Assembly (NCBI RefSeq): GCF_034140825.1
Contig: NC_089035.1
Span: 36,119,501-36,183,500 of the forward strand
Reading direction: 5' to 3'
From: Oryza sativa Japonica Group
Lineage: Eukaryota; Streptophyta; Magnoliopsida; Poales; Poaceae
DNA length: 64,000 nucleotides
The position numbers were made by a program, and so were the translations under genes. Under the pieces are notes generated by a model. It did not search any database and was not told the origin of the DNA. It saw only the letters and a program-made list of their open reading frames with translations. Position 1 is the stretch's first letter. Every line of letters begins with the position of its first letter. Positions 11,196-22,654 of the stretch are shown in pieces.

Positions 11196-13861
11196 TTAAC
11201 CAACTGATCCCTCAAGCTTCAGGTTCATAAGTGCATCCATCTCATGTGCAAACTCGTAAGGAAGATTCTCGAAAACAGCCCTGCAGAATCCACCAATCAT
11301 CGCTGCAACAGCCTTTTCATGGTCTATCCCCCTTTGTTGGAAATAAAATAGCTGGTCCTCCCCTATTTTTGAAGTGCTTGCCTCATGCTCAACACGACTA
11401 GAAATGCAACCCACCTGTTATCACGCAAGTTGGAACAGAATGTTAGTGTAAATGTAATTTCAGCCATATTAGATAAAGAAATAGATGATACGCATTTTAG
11501 GCATAAGTATAGTACTGGAGGCTCATTAGTTACACATCTGTATTCAAAACTGCAAATACATGTAATTGCAGATTATGGAAGTGCTTGTGCATAGGACATG
11601 CGTGCACAGAGATAACTCATGTCTAGCTCAAGATCACAATGGGCCATCAAGAATACCATGAGAAACATTAACTGCTGGAACTAAGCGAGTAGCCTAGAGG
11701 TGATGGTAAGCAACTTAAAGGTACAGTGATATTGCAGAAAGAATGCATGACACTATTAGACAAACGAGGTCAACCCAGCGGCTTCTATGAGGAAGGCAGC
11801 GCAAAGGAGGCCCGAGCGCTTGTTAGGAAGGCCGAAGGCGGCTAGGGTGCTGAAGGGCGGAAAGCTAAAAGGTCATCTAAAGGTGTATTTGAATGGGAGC
11901 ATGATGAAACCTGAAGCGGTACTAAAGTTGTGCTGGCTATACGCCATCAGTGTCATATAAATGTTCCAGATGAATAAGTATGAGATTTTTCCTGCTTTTG
12001 AACATGAAAACGTGCATGGCAGGAGATTTTCTAACCATAAGATAAATTGGACTAAACCAATAGTTTGACTCTTATAGTTTTTAGCCAGCATAAAAGTTAA
12101 ATTCAGTAATATGGAATCAACGGCGACCATATTTCTTCTAATATATGGAACAGTGTGTATTCCCAAAAAGGGTGTCATTACCATTTACTTTGCATGTCAA
12201 TATATTGAAACTTAAATGGAGAAGACTGATTGTAACCAAGGACTACGAAGATTAATATGAAACCCTCCAACTTGCAAAATTATCAAAGCCCCTATTAATT
12301 TATACATGCTCTATTGCTTTTGTAAAACAGAAACTGAAAAATGACATACAGAACAAAGGATTAACAACCTACTCTTAATAGTTTGCATTATAAAAATGCA
12401 ATTGGCCCTTCATGCCAGGCAAATCAAGAACAGCAGAGCAGTTACCTGAATAGTCGGATAGGTGTTGGCAGCAGCGTTATCCCCAATCAGCAAAGAATCA
12501 CACTGTGAAGAATTATAAGCATTTTCTGCGCCTGAGTTTATCTGGACCAACCCACGGTAGCAATTCCGTGACTTCCCAGCTGAGATACCTTTGGATATAA
12601 TCCGACTCCGCGAATTCTTTCCCTTGTGGATCATTTTTGTCCCTGTGTCTGCCTGCTGGTAATCCTTCGTCAGTGCAACTGAGTAGAACTCTCCAACAGT
12701 ATCATCCCCAAGAAGCTCCACACTTGGGTACTTCCATGTAATTGCTGAACCTGTCTCAACCTGTGTCCATGAGATCTTAGAGCCCCGCCCTTTGCACCGT
12801 CCTCTCTTAGTAACAAAGTTGTAAATGCCCCCCTTCCCCTCCTCATCACCAGAGTACCAATTCTGCACCGTAGAGTACTTGATCTCTGCCTGCTCCTCAC
12901 ACACAAGCTCCACAACCGCCGCATGGAGCTGGTTGGAGTCATAAGCTGGAGCAGTACACCCTTCCAGATAGCTAACCGTGCTCCTCTCATCAGCCACAAT
13001 TAGAGTCCTCTCAAATTGCCCGGTCTCCTTGTCGTTGATCCTAAAGTATGTCGATATCTCCATTGGGCAAACCGTATCCTTGGGCACATAGCAGAACGAC
13101 CCATCGCTGAACACGGCCGAATTGAGGGCAGCATAGTAGTTATCTGCCGGCGGCACGACGCTGCCAAGGTAGCGCTTGACAAGGTCCGGGTACTCGCGGA
13201 TGGCCTCGGAAATGGAGCAAAAGATGACGCCCTTCTTCATGAGCTCCTCCCGGTGGGTGGTGGCGATGGAGGTGGAGTCGATGACGGCATCGACGGCGAC
13301 GTTGGCGAGGCGCTTCTGCTCGCTGAGCGGGATCCCGAGGCGATCGAAGGTGTTGAGAAGCTCCGGGTCGACCTCGTCGAGGCTGTTGAGCTTGGGCTTG
13401 GTCTTGGGCGCGGAGTAGTAGCAGATGGACTGGAGATCCACCGGCTCGTACACGTTGTCGCTCCAGGTGGGCTGCACCATGGTCAGGAACCGGCGGTAGG
13501 CGGCGAGGCGGAAGTCGAGCATCCACGCCGGCTCCGCCTTGAGCTCCGAGATGCGGCGGACCGTGGCCTCGGAGAGCCCCTTGGGGATGGAGAAGGACTC
13601 GAAATCAGACACGAACCCATACTTGTACTCCCTCTTCAGCAGGTTCTGCAGCGTCTCCGATTCCGTCCCCGCCTGGGACGACGACGACGGCGATGGCTTC
13701 TGCGGGCCCGTCTGCACGGCCACCACCGAGAGGCGTCCACGGCGCGTGCACGGCCTCCGCCGGGATCCGTACGACGACGGGCACGCCGCCCCGAGCTTGG
13801 CGGTCGCGGCGGCGCAGCAGGGCGAGAAGAGGGGCGTGGACGACGCGGCGGCTGCGGCCAT
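11196..13861 (-). CDS. SUFB: Plastid Fe-S cluster scaffold subunit SufB, 2 exons
   Basis: Exon 1 is 12446-13861 and exon 2 is 11196-11414, both phase 0, joined as ...[19 protein letters not shown]. The product has 544 residues. SufB forms the SufBC2D scaffold of the plastid SUF pathway, on which [2Fe-2S]/[4Fe-4S] clusters are assembled for photosystem I, ferredoxin and other stromal proteins. The first about 70 residues are a Ser/Ala/Arg-rich transit peptide. The mature part starts around [21 protein letters not shown]. Typical SufB blocks follow: [62 protein letters not shown] and CYRGLVQI. The C-terminal exon carries [29 protein letters not shown]. The nearly invariant C-terminal helix region is complete. 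The 1,031-bp intron holds no other supported gene. The start codon is 576 bp from that of the divergent NDA gene. Plastid SUFB expression is known to follow iron status; nothing in the sequence proves it here. Confidence 0.96.
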
Positions 13862-14436
13862 GGTGCGGCGGCGTGGCGAGGCCGAGGCGAAATTAGGGAT
13901 GCGGATGGGATGGAGAGCGCAGGAGGGGTGGGTTGTTGTTCGGTGGTGTGGACCCGTGCTACGTGAGCCTCAGCCGCGCGTGAGGCCGGCGCGGGTGGGC
14001 GCGGTCCACGGGAAGCCCGGCGCGATGGGGGCACGGTCGTGTGGCGGCCGAGAGGCGTGGCGCGGCAGTGGATGTGGTTCGCGCCGCGTGGCGGGCCATG
14101 CGGAAAACGCCGTGGTTTTGTGCGATTTCTCCCCGTTTCTTGGCCTCGCCACTCCGCCACCGCAAAAAATTCCACCGCACACGCGACGACGAAACCGCCT
14201 CTGGCTGGGGGCTTTAGACCTTCAACGGTGCCCGTTCACCCGCGATCCGACGGTGGGGGAGCCCCTCGCCGTCCAGATCTCAGCCTCTCGGATCGGACGG
14301 AGCGTGAGGTCGTCGGGTCACCCAACATTTTCTCCACACGCGGCGACTTTCTAGCAAAAACGCAGTTCGTTTAACGAGAGTCGCTCACTTCTCGTTCAGG
14401 TTCAGCAATCGCAATCTCGTCTCATCGTCGCCGGCC
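13862..14436. promoter_or_regulatory. Shared divergent promoter region SUFB / NDA
   Basis: Start codons of two head-to-head organelle redox genes are separated by 575 bp of GC-rich sequence without TEs. Both promoters must lie within or near this interval, so it is a candidate bidirectional promoter. No clear TATA box is visible on either side, consistent with GC-rich housekeeping promoters. Confidence 0.6.
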
Positions 14437-17400
14437 ATGGCGGCGTCGTCCTTGCTCCGGTCGCTCTCCCGCATCTCGCGCCGCGGCTGCGTGGGAGGCG
14501 CGGGGCCGAGCCCGTTCCACCACAGCCGCCTCCCGTACTCGCCGTTCTCCACCGCGGCGGCGGATGCGGTGGAGAGGAGGGGGTTCGCGGGGCTGGGGCC
14601 GACGGCGAAGGGGGAGAAGGCGCGGGTGGTGGTGCTGGGGACCGGGTGGGCGGGGTCGCGGCTGATGAAGGACATCGACACGACCGGGTACGAGGTGGTG
14701 TGCGTCTCCCCGCGCAACCACATGGTGTTCACGCCGCTCCTCGCCTCCACCTGCGTCGGCACGCTCGAGTTCCGCTCCGTCGCCGAGCCTCTCGCGCGCA
14801 TCCAGCCCGCCGTGTCCAAGTCCCCCGGCTCCTACTTCCTCCTCGCCCGCTGCACCGCCGTCGACCCCGACGCTCACACGGTGAGACCCCCATAGCAGCT
14901 CTGGGTTGGTGTGTGCGGCCAAATGGCCACTGGTTTTACAGACGTGCCTGCGTGGGGAATGCCTGTTTCCAACATTCTTGGAGGAGTGATCAAAATGTGG
15001 GAATGATCGAAGCTCGATCCTTTCTATTTTTCCTCGTGCAGAATCGATACTTTTGACCTTTTTGAATAGGGGAGAGGAGTGAATCGGATTTCTGGGCTTT
15101 GCTGGAGGAATCTTGACTTTACTCATCTGCATCGTGATCCATCCACAGCATGTGCTGCGTGTCTCTTAAGTAGTTGATTGAGTAGTTGGTGAGCTGCCTT
15201 TTGGTCACATCGAAGGAGAAGAAAGTTAGACCAATAATAATGGGGAAAATAGCTAGAGAACGCTGCTGAACTTGCGTATATTCACGAATTCATCTATGGT
15301 TCGTCAGATTCTATGTGATACTGTATTTATTGTTTAGTACTCCATCCGGCCCAAAATGTAGCAACCTATCTAGTAGAGTACTAGGTTGCTATATTTTAGG
15401 ACGAAATAGCTTTTGCCTGGAAAAGAGGCATGGTACTTCGTGAATATTCACCATCTAGTGCATATTTAGGGTGCAGTTTTCATTTAAACTTTACAAACCC
15501 ACTGGATGGTTAATACATGAATTTCCTATACCAATTTTTCTCTGAAAAGTTGTTTCACCTATTTATTCATCGTCCTTTGACCTTTAGATTGATTGCGAGA
15601 CAGTTACTGAAGGTGAGAAAGATACCTTGAAACCTTGGAAATTCAAGGTAGCGTATGATAAGCTGGTCTTTGCGTGTGGAGCTGAGGCCTCAACTTTTGG
15701 GATACGTGGTGTTACTGACCATGCAATATTTCTCCGGGAAGTTCACCATGCTCAAGAAATTCGCAGAAAGCTCCTTCTGAACCTGATGCTATCTGATGTA
15801 CCTGGTATGCCACAGAAACACAAAACAACTCAAATCAAGATATTTGTGTTACTTAGGTAATTTGTCACATTGACAACTATCACACACTCACACTTCACTG
15901 GCACAAAGGAATCAGTAATTACTCGTTACTTTTACATTTTGTTTGTCTCTTGATGAAATTTGCAACTACATTAACCTGGGCTCTTATTGCTGTTTCTTGT
16001 TTTTCTCTGTTTGATTGAGCAGAATTTAGAATAGAACTATTACATTTTAGGTATACTTGTTTTTTACAAAATACCTTGTGTGCTGAAATCTAATTTTGTT
16101 TATATCCTCCTTATTATAACCAATTGGCCAATGTTATTTGTTAAAACAGGAATATCGGAGGAAGAAAAGCGCAGACTTTTGCATTGCGTTGTTGTTGGAG
16201 GTGGTCCAACAGGTGTCGAATTTAGTGGTGAACTTAGTGATTTTATCATCAGAGATGTTAAACAGCGTTATTCACATGTTAAAGATTATATCCATGTTAC
16301 CTTGATTGAGGTTAGAGCTGTTGGCATCTCTCCCTCTCTCTAAACTTTGACCACACTTAACAAATTTTGTTTCATTTTATTATTTCAGGCAAATGAGATA
16401 TTGTCATCTTTTGATGTTCGCCTCAGGCAATATGCTACAAATCAACTAACTAAGGTATGTAATCTCTGTCTAATCTAGTGTTGTACTGTTGTGCCATTTT
16501 AAGCCATCATGTACCAAGACTCCAAGACCTAAAAATATGTGTGGATCGTATAAGAAAGCTGGCAGTGAAATACTAAAAATAACTTGTGATCATCCAACAG
16601 TCAGGTGTTAGGCTTGTGAGAGGCATTGTGAAGGATGTACAACCCAACAAATTAATCCTGGACAATGGAGAAGAGGTTCCTTATGGTTTGCTGGTATGGT
16701 CTACTGGAGTTGGTCCTTCATCATTCGTTAAGTCGTTGCCATTTCCAAAGTCACCAGGTGGAAGGTATTGTAAATTGGCTTGACCGTATGGAGTTTCATG
16801 TATATGCATCATATACTGAATGGGATTTGATTATATGCACCTGCGCACCTTCTGTACTTTGAGGAATAGGGATATATATATATATCTTCTACATGTAGTT
16901 CATTTGTGAATCAGGTTTCACCATGCACTATAAGAAGCTTCTACTATCTATAGGCTTTTGGTATCCACCCAATTACTGGTGTAACATGGCTATCTACATC
17001 TTTGGTACCTGTGATAGATTTACTGGTTGCCTGGTCACAGGATTGGGGTTGATGAGTGGTTACGTGTTCCTTCTGCCCGGGATGTGTTCGCTATTGGGGA
17101 TTGCAGTGGATTTCTTGAAAGCACAGGCAAGGATGTTCTCCCAGCTTTAGCTCAGGTACTTATCTGAACATCTTCCTACAGTCCGAGTCAATCACAAAGT
17201 ATTTGGCAAACTAATATTTGGGCTTCCTTAATCTTTTCTGGAGTACCAAGAACACTGGGAGGAATAGGAACCAGAAAAAAAAAAGACAAAAGGGCCTTAC
17301 ATCAACATTAAACAGATTCTTGGCCATGACAAACCTCATCTATTGTATAAGGGCCTGTTCACTTTGATGCCAAAAAAAATCTTACCAAATTTTGGCATGA

Positions 17401-18329
17401 TTTCTTATATAGTTACCAAAATTTGGCAGCAAACTAAATGTAGCCACTTTTTTGGCAACTTTACCAAAATTTGGTAAGGTTGAAAATGGCATCAAAGTGA
17501 ACAGGCCCTAATTTCTGTTCTTTCTCATACAAATACTTTCTGTTGTTTGAAGTAGATGCACTCTCTCATATGATTACTTAATTCAATTATTTTCTTTAGA
17601 AGAAACTTCCAAAACAGTATCATCCCTCATTTTGTTTAAAGAAAACCAAGTAGTTCCGCAGGTTTGAGGTAAAGGAAAACATGCAGGGTGTGGTATAAGA
17701 CCCTCTTTAAGTTCAGAAAACGCTTTACTTAGGCCAGGCTAAGTAGTAACTTAAAAGGCTAAAGGGTTTAACATAAACCGAAACAAGATCTTTCGGTGAA
17801 ACAATTCCCAATCCTTTCACTATCTTGGATTATTGATATCGGTTAGAAAGAAATGGGCATCTTCTCGTATTAGATATTTATACATTCTACTGCACTTGTA
17901 CTCTGGAACAGGTTGCAGAACGACAAGGCAAGTATCTAGCTCACCTGCTTAACCATGTCATGAAAGCTGGAGGAGGGCATGCGAACTGTGAGATCGACGT
18001 TGATCTAGGTCCTGCCTTTGTGTATAAGCATCTGGGGAGCATGGCAACTGTCGGAAGATACAAAGCTCTAGTCGATCTGAGGCAAAGCAAGGCTGGTTAC
18101 TGTTTCTGTCTGTAAAAAAAACTTGCATTGTTCTAAACTTCTGACGAGTTAACTGAAATTGTCCCTTTATTGTCAGGAATCGAAAGGGATATCTCTTGCA
18201 GGATTTGTGAGCTGGTTCATCTGGCGCTCAGCATACCTGACTCGTGTTGTTAGCTGGAGGAACAGGTTTTATGTGGCTATCAACTGGCTGACCACACTGT
18301 TATTTGGCCGTGACATTAGCCGTATTTAG
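14437..18329 (+). CDS. NDA: Alternative (type II) NAD(P)H dehydrogenase, NDA type, 8 exons
   Basis: Exons are 14437-14880, 15588-15804, 16150-16310, 16389-16454, 16601-16764, 17041-17155, 17912-18091 and 18177-18329. They sum to exactly 500 codons (499 residues). The enzyme is a single-subunit, rotenone-insensitive, non-proton-pumping flavoprotein that passes electrons from matrix NAD(P)H to ubiquinone. Residues 1-50 look like a mitochondrial presequence. The FAD-binding GTGWAGS loop is in exon 1. The NAD(P)H-binding [17 protein letters not shown] is in exon 3 and the second flavin motif VFAIGDCSG in exon 6. No EF-hand is inserted, which separates NDA from external NDB enzymes. The C-terminus, FGRDISRI, ends in SRI, the peroxisomal signal behind the known dual mitochondrion/peroxisome targeting of NDA proteins. 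Intron 7 seems to start with GC, not GT. Intron 6 carries a Tourist-like MITE. Confidence 0.94.
15340..15406. mobile_element. Short Stowaway-like MITE remnant in NDA intron 1
   Basis: About 67 bp beginning CTCCATCCGGCCCAAAATG after a TA. The two halves are imperfect inverted copies of each other around GTAGCAACCTA / TAGGTTGCTA. This looks like a short or internally deleted Stowaway-type element, a non-autonomous Tc1/mariner relative. Confidence 0.5.
17351..17508. mobile_element. Tourist-like MITE in NDA intron 6
   Basis: A 158-bp element with terminal inverted repeats GGGCCTGTTCACTTTGATGC at the left and its exact complement at the right. It is flanked by TAA target duplications (17348-17350 and 17509-17511). 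A TAA target site with GGGCCTGTT-type ends fits PIF/Harbinger-derived Tourist MITEs. It lies well inside the intron and should be removed by splicing. Confidence 0.8.
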
Positions 18330-19264
18330 GTGCCTGTTTGTAGATATCTGAACGATGAACAGTACAGTGCATCCTTTCCCACTTCTTTTTTTTTGTCAGA
18401 TATGTGTAATTTCCACAGAATTTTTTTCTTAAATAACACTATCAAAACAAACCAAGGAAGCGAGTTCAAACTTTAAATACTGATGATTAGTATCGCTATC
18501 TGGAGAAGTCTAAGAATCATGGAACGTCCGTGCAACTTATCACCATCTTTTAAAATCCGTGGGTTCTGGCCTCCATCGCGATTTTGTGCACTGTCCACTT
18601 GTTCAGGCTTCATTTTTACCCAGAGCTGACTTAAGAAGTACAGAAAACAATAACTAGAGTGATTACTATCTGTGAAGACCGCATGTGAACAATATGGTTA
18701 CTTGTTTCATATAATTTATAAAATCCTTATAAACCTTTACAATAATAAAATTATGACATCTTGAAGTAGTTAAACCTCAAAAACAGAATCCAAGCAAAAT
18801 TTGATGTATGATCACTCTATCTTCATATTTAAACTTCAAAATTAATACTGTACTGGGTACACATCTACACATAGAAAACATAATGTACGGACTACAAACG
18901 GCGCCTGAAAATCAACATGGATTTACCTTCTATTTAGAAATTTATTAGGTCATGTACAACCTATATTGTATCACCTAGAACTTGGGTTAAATCCTGGATG
19001 ATCAACTGCTGCACTACATAAGTACAATTTCTTAAGGACGGAACATCATTACTGTCATATGCAAGAGTTCAAGAACATTGAGCATACAGCAAAGCCCCAC
19101 CCTCATCCAACAGTAGGTGAGAGTAAGATGGTGCAATTGATTGAGCAGTCAAACAGGATCTGATGCAGCTCCCAATCAACAAAGCAAAGCATACTAAAGT
19201 AGTACATCCATAACATGAGCTTGCTGAAGCAGATCTTCATCATCATCATCATAGCAGTCATAAC
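18330..19264. other. Intergenic, NDA 3' region
   Basis: The NDA 3' untranslated region is followed by AT-rich sequence. No gene motif or clear transposon is visible. Confidence 0.4.
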
Positions 19265-20565
19265 TCATGAGCCTCGTTGTCCACATTGGTGAGATCCAAA
19301 TCTTTTCAGGTTCCAATATGCTGCTTCATTGCTAGAGTTCTGGTGACATGTGAGTAATTGTTCACCCAGTAGAGCTGCAGCAGCTTGCAATAGCACCTTC
19401 ATTTCGCGCCAGGAGGTAGCCCTGAAGCTCTTCACAGCTTTGCTTAGAGATTCCACTGTTTCATCCGTTTAAATAGTTGTGACAACTAAGACAAAAAGCA
19501 ACAATGTTGAGATGAACTGTGTTTGGTTCTATAATATGTTTAGCACATTCTTTGAACAGTATACACAGTGATCTTGTGTTTTCTAATTGAACAGACTCAA
19601 TGCATTTTCATTTTACATCTTGGGGCAGTTCTGCAGAAAAATAGCATTGAATCTGTTCATGTAATACTGCAAAAGAGTAAAATATTTACATGGAAGTTAT
19701 TGAGGTAATTCTGCAAGCCAAAAAAAAAAACAATTAACTGGCTTATGTGTGAGCTTTTGGAAGATATGTAGGATAGATGTACTGAAAACCCAAAAACACA
19801 GAGTTGTCTCCCTTCCCTGCCAAGAGCACCTAAGCACCACCCAAACCCTTCCGAGTTTGTTTCCATATGCCAATCTACTATCCATGCCAGTCATAGATGC
19901 AGAAAAATACCTGTTACTCTCGGCTAGAGACAGGCATACAAATCTGGAAAATCAACCAGACCTCTTTGTGACAGCTGGTCTGGGAGCTTTGTATTTTGTC
20001 CGAAATGGAAATCAATCAGAAGAAATCTCTTCAAATTCTCTTCTGCCAAGTTCCACATGAAATAAATGTTACATGGTCATAAAATAGAAGTGACCAAAGA
20101 CAAACATGATATATATAACTCACATGTCATATAAAGTTCAATACTATGAACTTCCTTATTACTACGAGCTAAGCAATTTTGTTCCAAATAATAAACCCCT
20201 TTCTATGCACACAATCAGTACTTAAATGTATTAAGCTCTTTCTATGTTAAATCCGTTCCTCAATATGTAGTTCCAAAAAGGGGAGTAATCCCATCCCCAC
20301 AAAAAGTGTGCTATTCCTTAAAAGCAAGCAAGTAATATAAAGGTTATCACAGTTACACCCACCACTGCTCAATGAAACAGCTTCCATGGATCATAAAATT
20401 CACGGCGATGGCAAAGTTTACCTTGTCTATTGAAACAATCAATGCGTGAGTATTTTCATTGGAGGATAAACAAGGACTAAAGATCAGGCTATGTACCTTC
20501 TCCCAAGCAACAAAAGACAATTGTGTCCATGGATCCATTCTCTGGGTATTCCTTCCAACTTCAAT
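19265..20565 (-). CDS. Unrecognised exon-like segments (possible small spliced gene or alternative 3' exons)
   Basis: I do not recognise this. Two minus-strand pieces look coding. Segment A (about 20438-20560) reads VGRNTQRMDPWTQLSFVAWE and goes on through an evenly mixed amino-acid sequence to SIDK, where a good donor (ACAAG|GTAAAC) follows. Segment B (about 19265-19457) starts after an ATGAAACAG acceptor, runs through ESLSKAVKSFRATSWREMKV and LLQAAAALLGEQLLTCHQ, and ends with a stop. B would form amphipathic helices. A possible middle exon near 19910-20055 reads LKRFLLIDFHFGQNTKLPDQ but does not join cleanly. Since the RING gene upstream on the same strand ends at 20969, these could instead be spliced 3' untranslated exons. 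No function proposed. Confidence 0.25.
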
Positions 20566-20968
20566 ATACTACATTATTGACCTGTTAGTTTTCTATATGT
20601 CTGAAGGAGCTTATTGACACAAATAAAAACACAATGTTTATGCCTATTATTTGATGCACAAGAATACCATTGTGTTGGATGCACATTTCAGCATCCAATT
20701 TATTGTCATGGAAATGCAGTTGAACCATTCATTACCTTTCGAATGCAAAAATGTCTTGATCAATAACTTTCCATAAATTAAACAGGTACAGGCTACATGA
20801 GAACTAAACAGATAAACATTTCAGTGCAACCTACGGGGGAAAATGAAAAGAGAAGAAAAAATGTTACACTACAACACAGGAGACATCACCCGAAGAAATG
20901 AAATGCAATAGTTGAAAATCAGCGAGCATGGCATGCAGAGTTTAGATCAACACCACAACACAGAATGT

Positions 20969-22654
20969 TCAGTTTATCCTTCGCCTCTTGTTCCGTTGGA
21001 GGCCCCCGCCATCAGCATCCAAAGAACCCAGGGCACTGCTCCTCCCTCTCCTCCTCAGGGATCTTGATGACCCCGCGTTACTTGGTTCTCCTGCACTCTC
21101 AGAGATACCAGCATCCCCCTGTATCACTGCAGCAGTGCTTGAGTTAGATGCTTGGTCTGCAGAAGGTGCTGCAACAACATGAGTTCTGTCAAATGTTGAC
21201 TCGAGATTTGGAGGATTCGATGATGAAGCCGATGCACCATATTGGCTTGGTCCAGTTATCCTTCTAAAATCACTCATGGCAGATGCAAATCTTTCCGTGT
21301 CTTCATACCCAAGAAGGGTAAGTCCACGCAACCAGTCAATTCCATCTGGTAATAATGAGCTCGGACCATTTCTGGATGGATCCGATGCATTGTTTCTGAT
21401 CAAACCACTGTCAGGGGAAGTGGATCCGCCATCGGGAGGGTTAGGGTTGTCTGCTTCTCTCAGCAACCGTCTTGCTCTCATCCTTGACGCCAATCTACTT
21501 AGGCGACTGGTGTGCTGAGCGTGAGCAGTGTCAACCATTTCCTGCACAGCTGATTCAGGCGGACCTTCAAACCTACTCGCAGTATTCATAATCTGTTGGT
21601 CCAGAAGGCGCCTCCATGATGACAATAACCCATGAGCCTCACCAAGCCTTCTTGAGATCGGTCGCAAATGGTGAAACTGCTGCCTGAAGCTTTCGAGCCG
21701 ATTTCCATGTGGTCTTGGTGGGATAGTAGGACCTGTTTGTTTCCCACCTTCCACAGCCTTCTCGGCATCCAAACATGAATTCCCTCTCCCATAGATCGGA
21801 GTAATATTCGCCTCAGTCACCTCGCCTTTGCAGACTGGGCATTCCTTGTGATTGGAATAAACATTGAGCCATTGGTACAAGCAAGGCCAGCAGAAGAGAT
21901 GGCCACAAGAGGTGACCACCGGCTCGCTGGCCATATCGAAGCATATATTACACTCAAATGTGGCAGCGCTCCTGCCCTGCTCCTCCGATTCCTCGGAGGC
22001 GCCTACTTCCGCGCCATCGGCAGCTACCTTATTATGTTCAACAGTATCATTCATCGGTTCATGCTGCAGCACTGGGACTGCGGCAGCATCACGCCCAGCT
22101 GGGTAAGCTTCAGAACTGAGTGGCGGAAGGTCCGACCTAAACCGCCTCGCACGGAGCCATCTGCTTCCAGTCTGCTCGAGAAGCCGCCAGTAACGGGCTG
22201 CGGTGTCAGGGAGGAAAGAGGACGATGCCGTCGACGAAGACGGCCGGTCCTCCCAACCTAGCAGTTCGCTGGCACGCACCAGCGGCGGCGGGGGGTGGAG
22301 GCCAAACTCGAGGTCGTCAGGGAGCTCCGAGACCACCGGAGCCGGAGGCGGCGCATACGGCGGCAGGTGCGTCTCGGAAGCAGGCGGGTCGTCGGGGTTG
22401 TACAGGGAGTAGACCTCCTGCAGCGGAGGGGAAAGGTCGGCGTGAGAGGGGGAGTACGGGGGATGCGACAGCTCGGGCGGTGGCGGCGGCGCGTCGACGG
22501 AGGCTGCGGAGGAGGACGGGGAGGAGGGCATCGGGGTGCTGAGGGCGAGGTCGGAGCCGAGGTCGGAGCGGCGCGGGCGCGGGGCGCGTGGGAGGCCAAG
22601 GTAGAGGTTCAGATCCATCCTCCTGCTACTCCCCGCGGCCTCATCGGCGTCCAT
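20969..22654 (-). CDS. RING-type (C3HC4) E3 ubiquitin ligase with N-terminal LxLxL motif
   Basis: Single-exon protein of 561 residues. A C3HC4 RING finger spans residues 235-275 (CNICFDMASEPVVTSCGHLF then CWPCLYQWL...CPVC). Its spacing is that of the RMA/RNF5 class, which acts with E2 enzymes to ubiquitinate substrates, but the C-terminal membrane anchor of true RMA proteins is absent. The N-terminus, MDLNLYLGLP, contains overlapping LxLxL, the core of EAR-type repression motifs. The linker is Pro-rich. After the RING come YGRGNSCLDAEKAVEGGK and PTIPPRPHGNR, then a conserved-looking helical part with FRQQFHHLRP and IDWLRGLTLLGYEDTERFAS. The C-terminus is strongly basic (RRRGRSSALGSL, then NKRRRIN at the very end), like a nuclear signal. 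A soluble, probably nuclear ligase is inferred. Start is the first ATG; a second in-frame ATG at codon 13 would keep the LxLxL motif. Confidence 0.9.
   Translation of the reverse strand: MDADEAAGSSRRMDLNLYLGLPRAPRPRRSDLGSDLALSTPMPSSPSSSAASVDAPPPPPELSHPPYSPSHADLSPPLQEVYSLYNPDDPPASETHLPPYAPPPAPVVSELPDDLEFGLHPPPPLVRASELLGWEDRPSSSTASSSFLPDTAARYWRLLEQTGSRWLRARRFRSDLPPLSSEAYPAGRDAAAVPVLQHEPMNDTVEHNKVAADGAEVGASEESEEQGRSAATFECNICFDMASEPVVTSCGHLFCWPCLYQWLNVYSNHKECPVCKGEVTEANITPIYGRGNSCLDAEKAVEGGKQTGPTIPPRPHGNRLESFRQQFHHLRPISRRLGEAHGLLSSWRRLLDQQIMNTASRFEGPPESAVQEMVDTAHAQHTSRLSRLASRMRARRLLREADNPNPPDGGSTSPDSGLIRNNASDPSRNGPSSLLPDGIDWLRGLTLLGYEDTERFASAMSDFRRITGPSQYGASASSSNPPNLESTFDRTHVVAAPSADQASNSSTAAVIQGDAGISESAGEPSNAGSSRSLRRRGRSSALGSLDADGGGLQRNKRRRIN

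Noticed and set aside
13016-13966. Open plus-strand frame of about 316 codons opposite SUFB exon 1
   Set aside because: Antisense shadow; SUFB on the other strand is certain from motifs and length.
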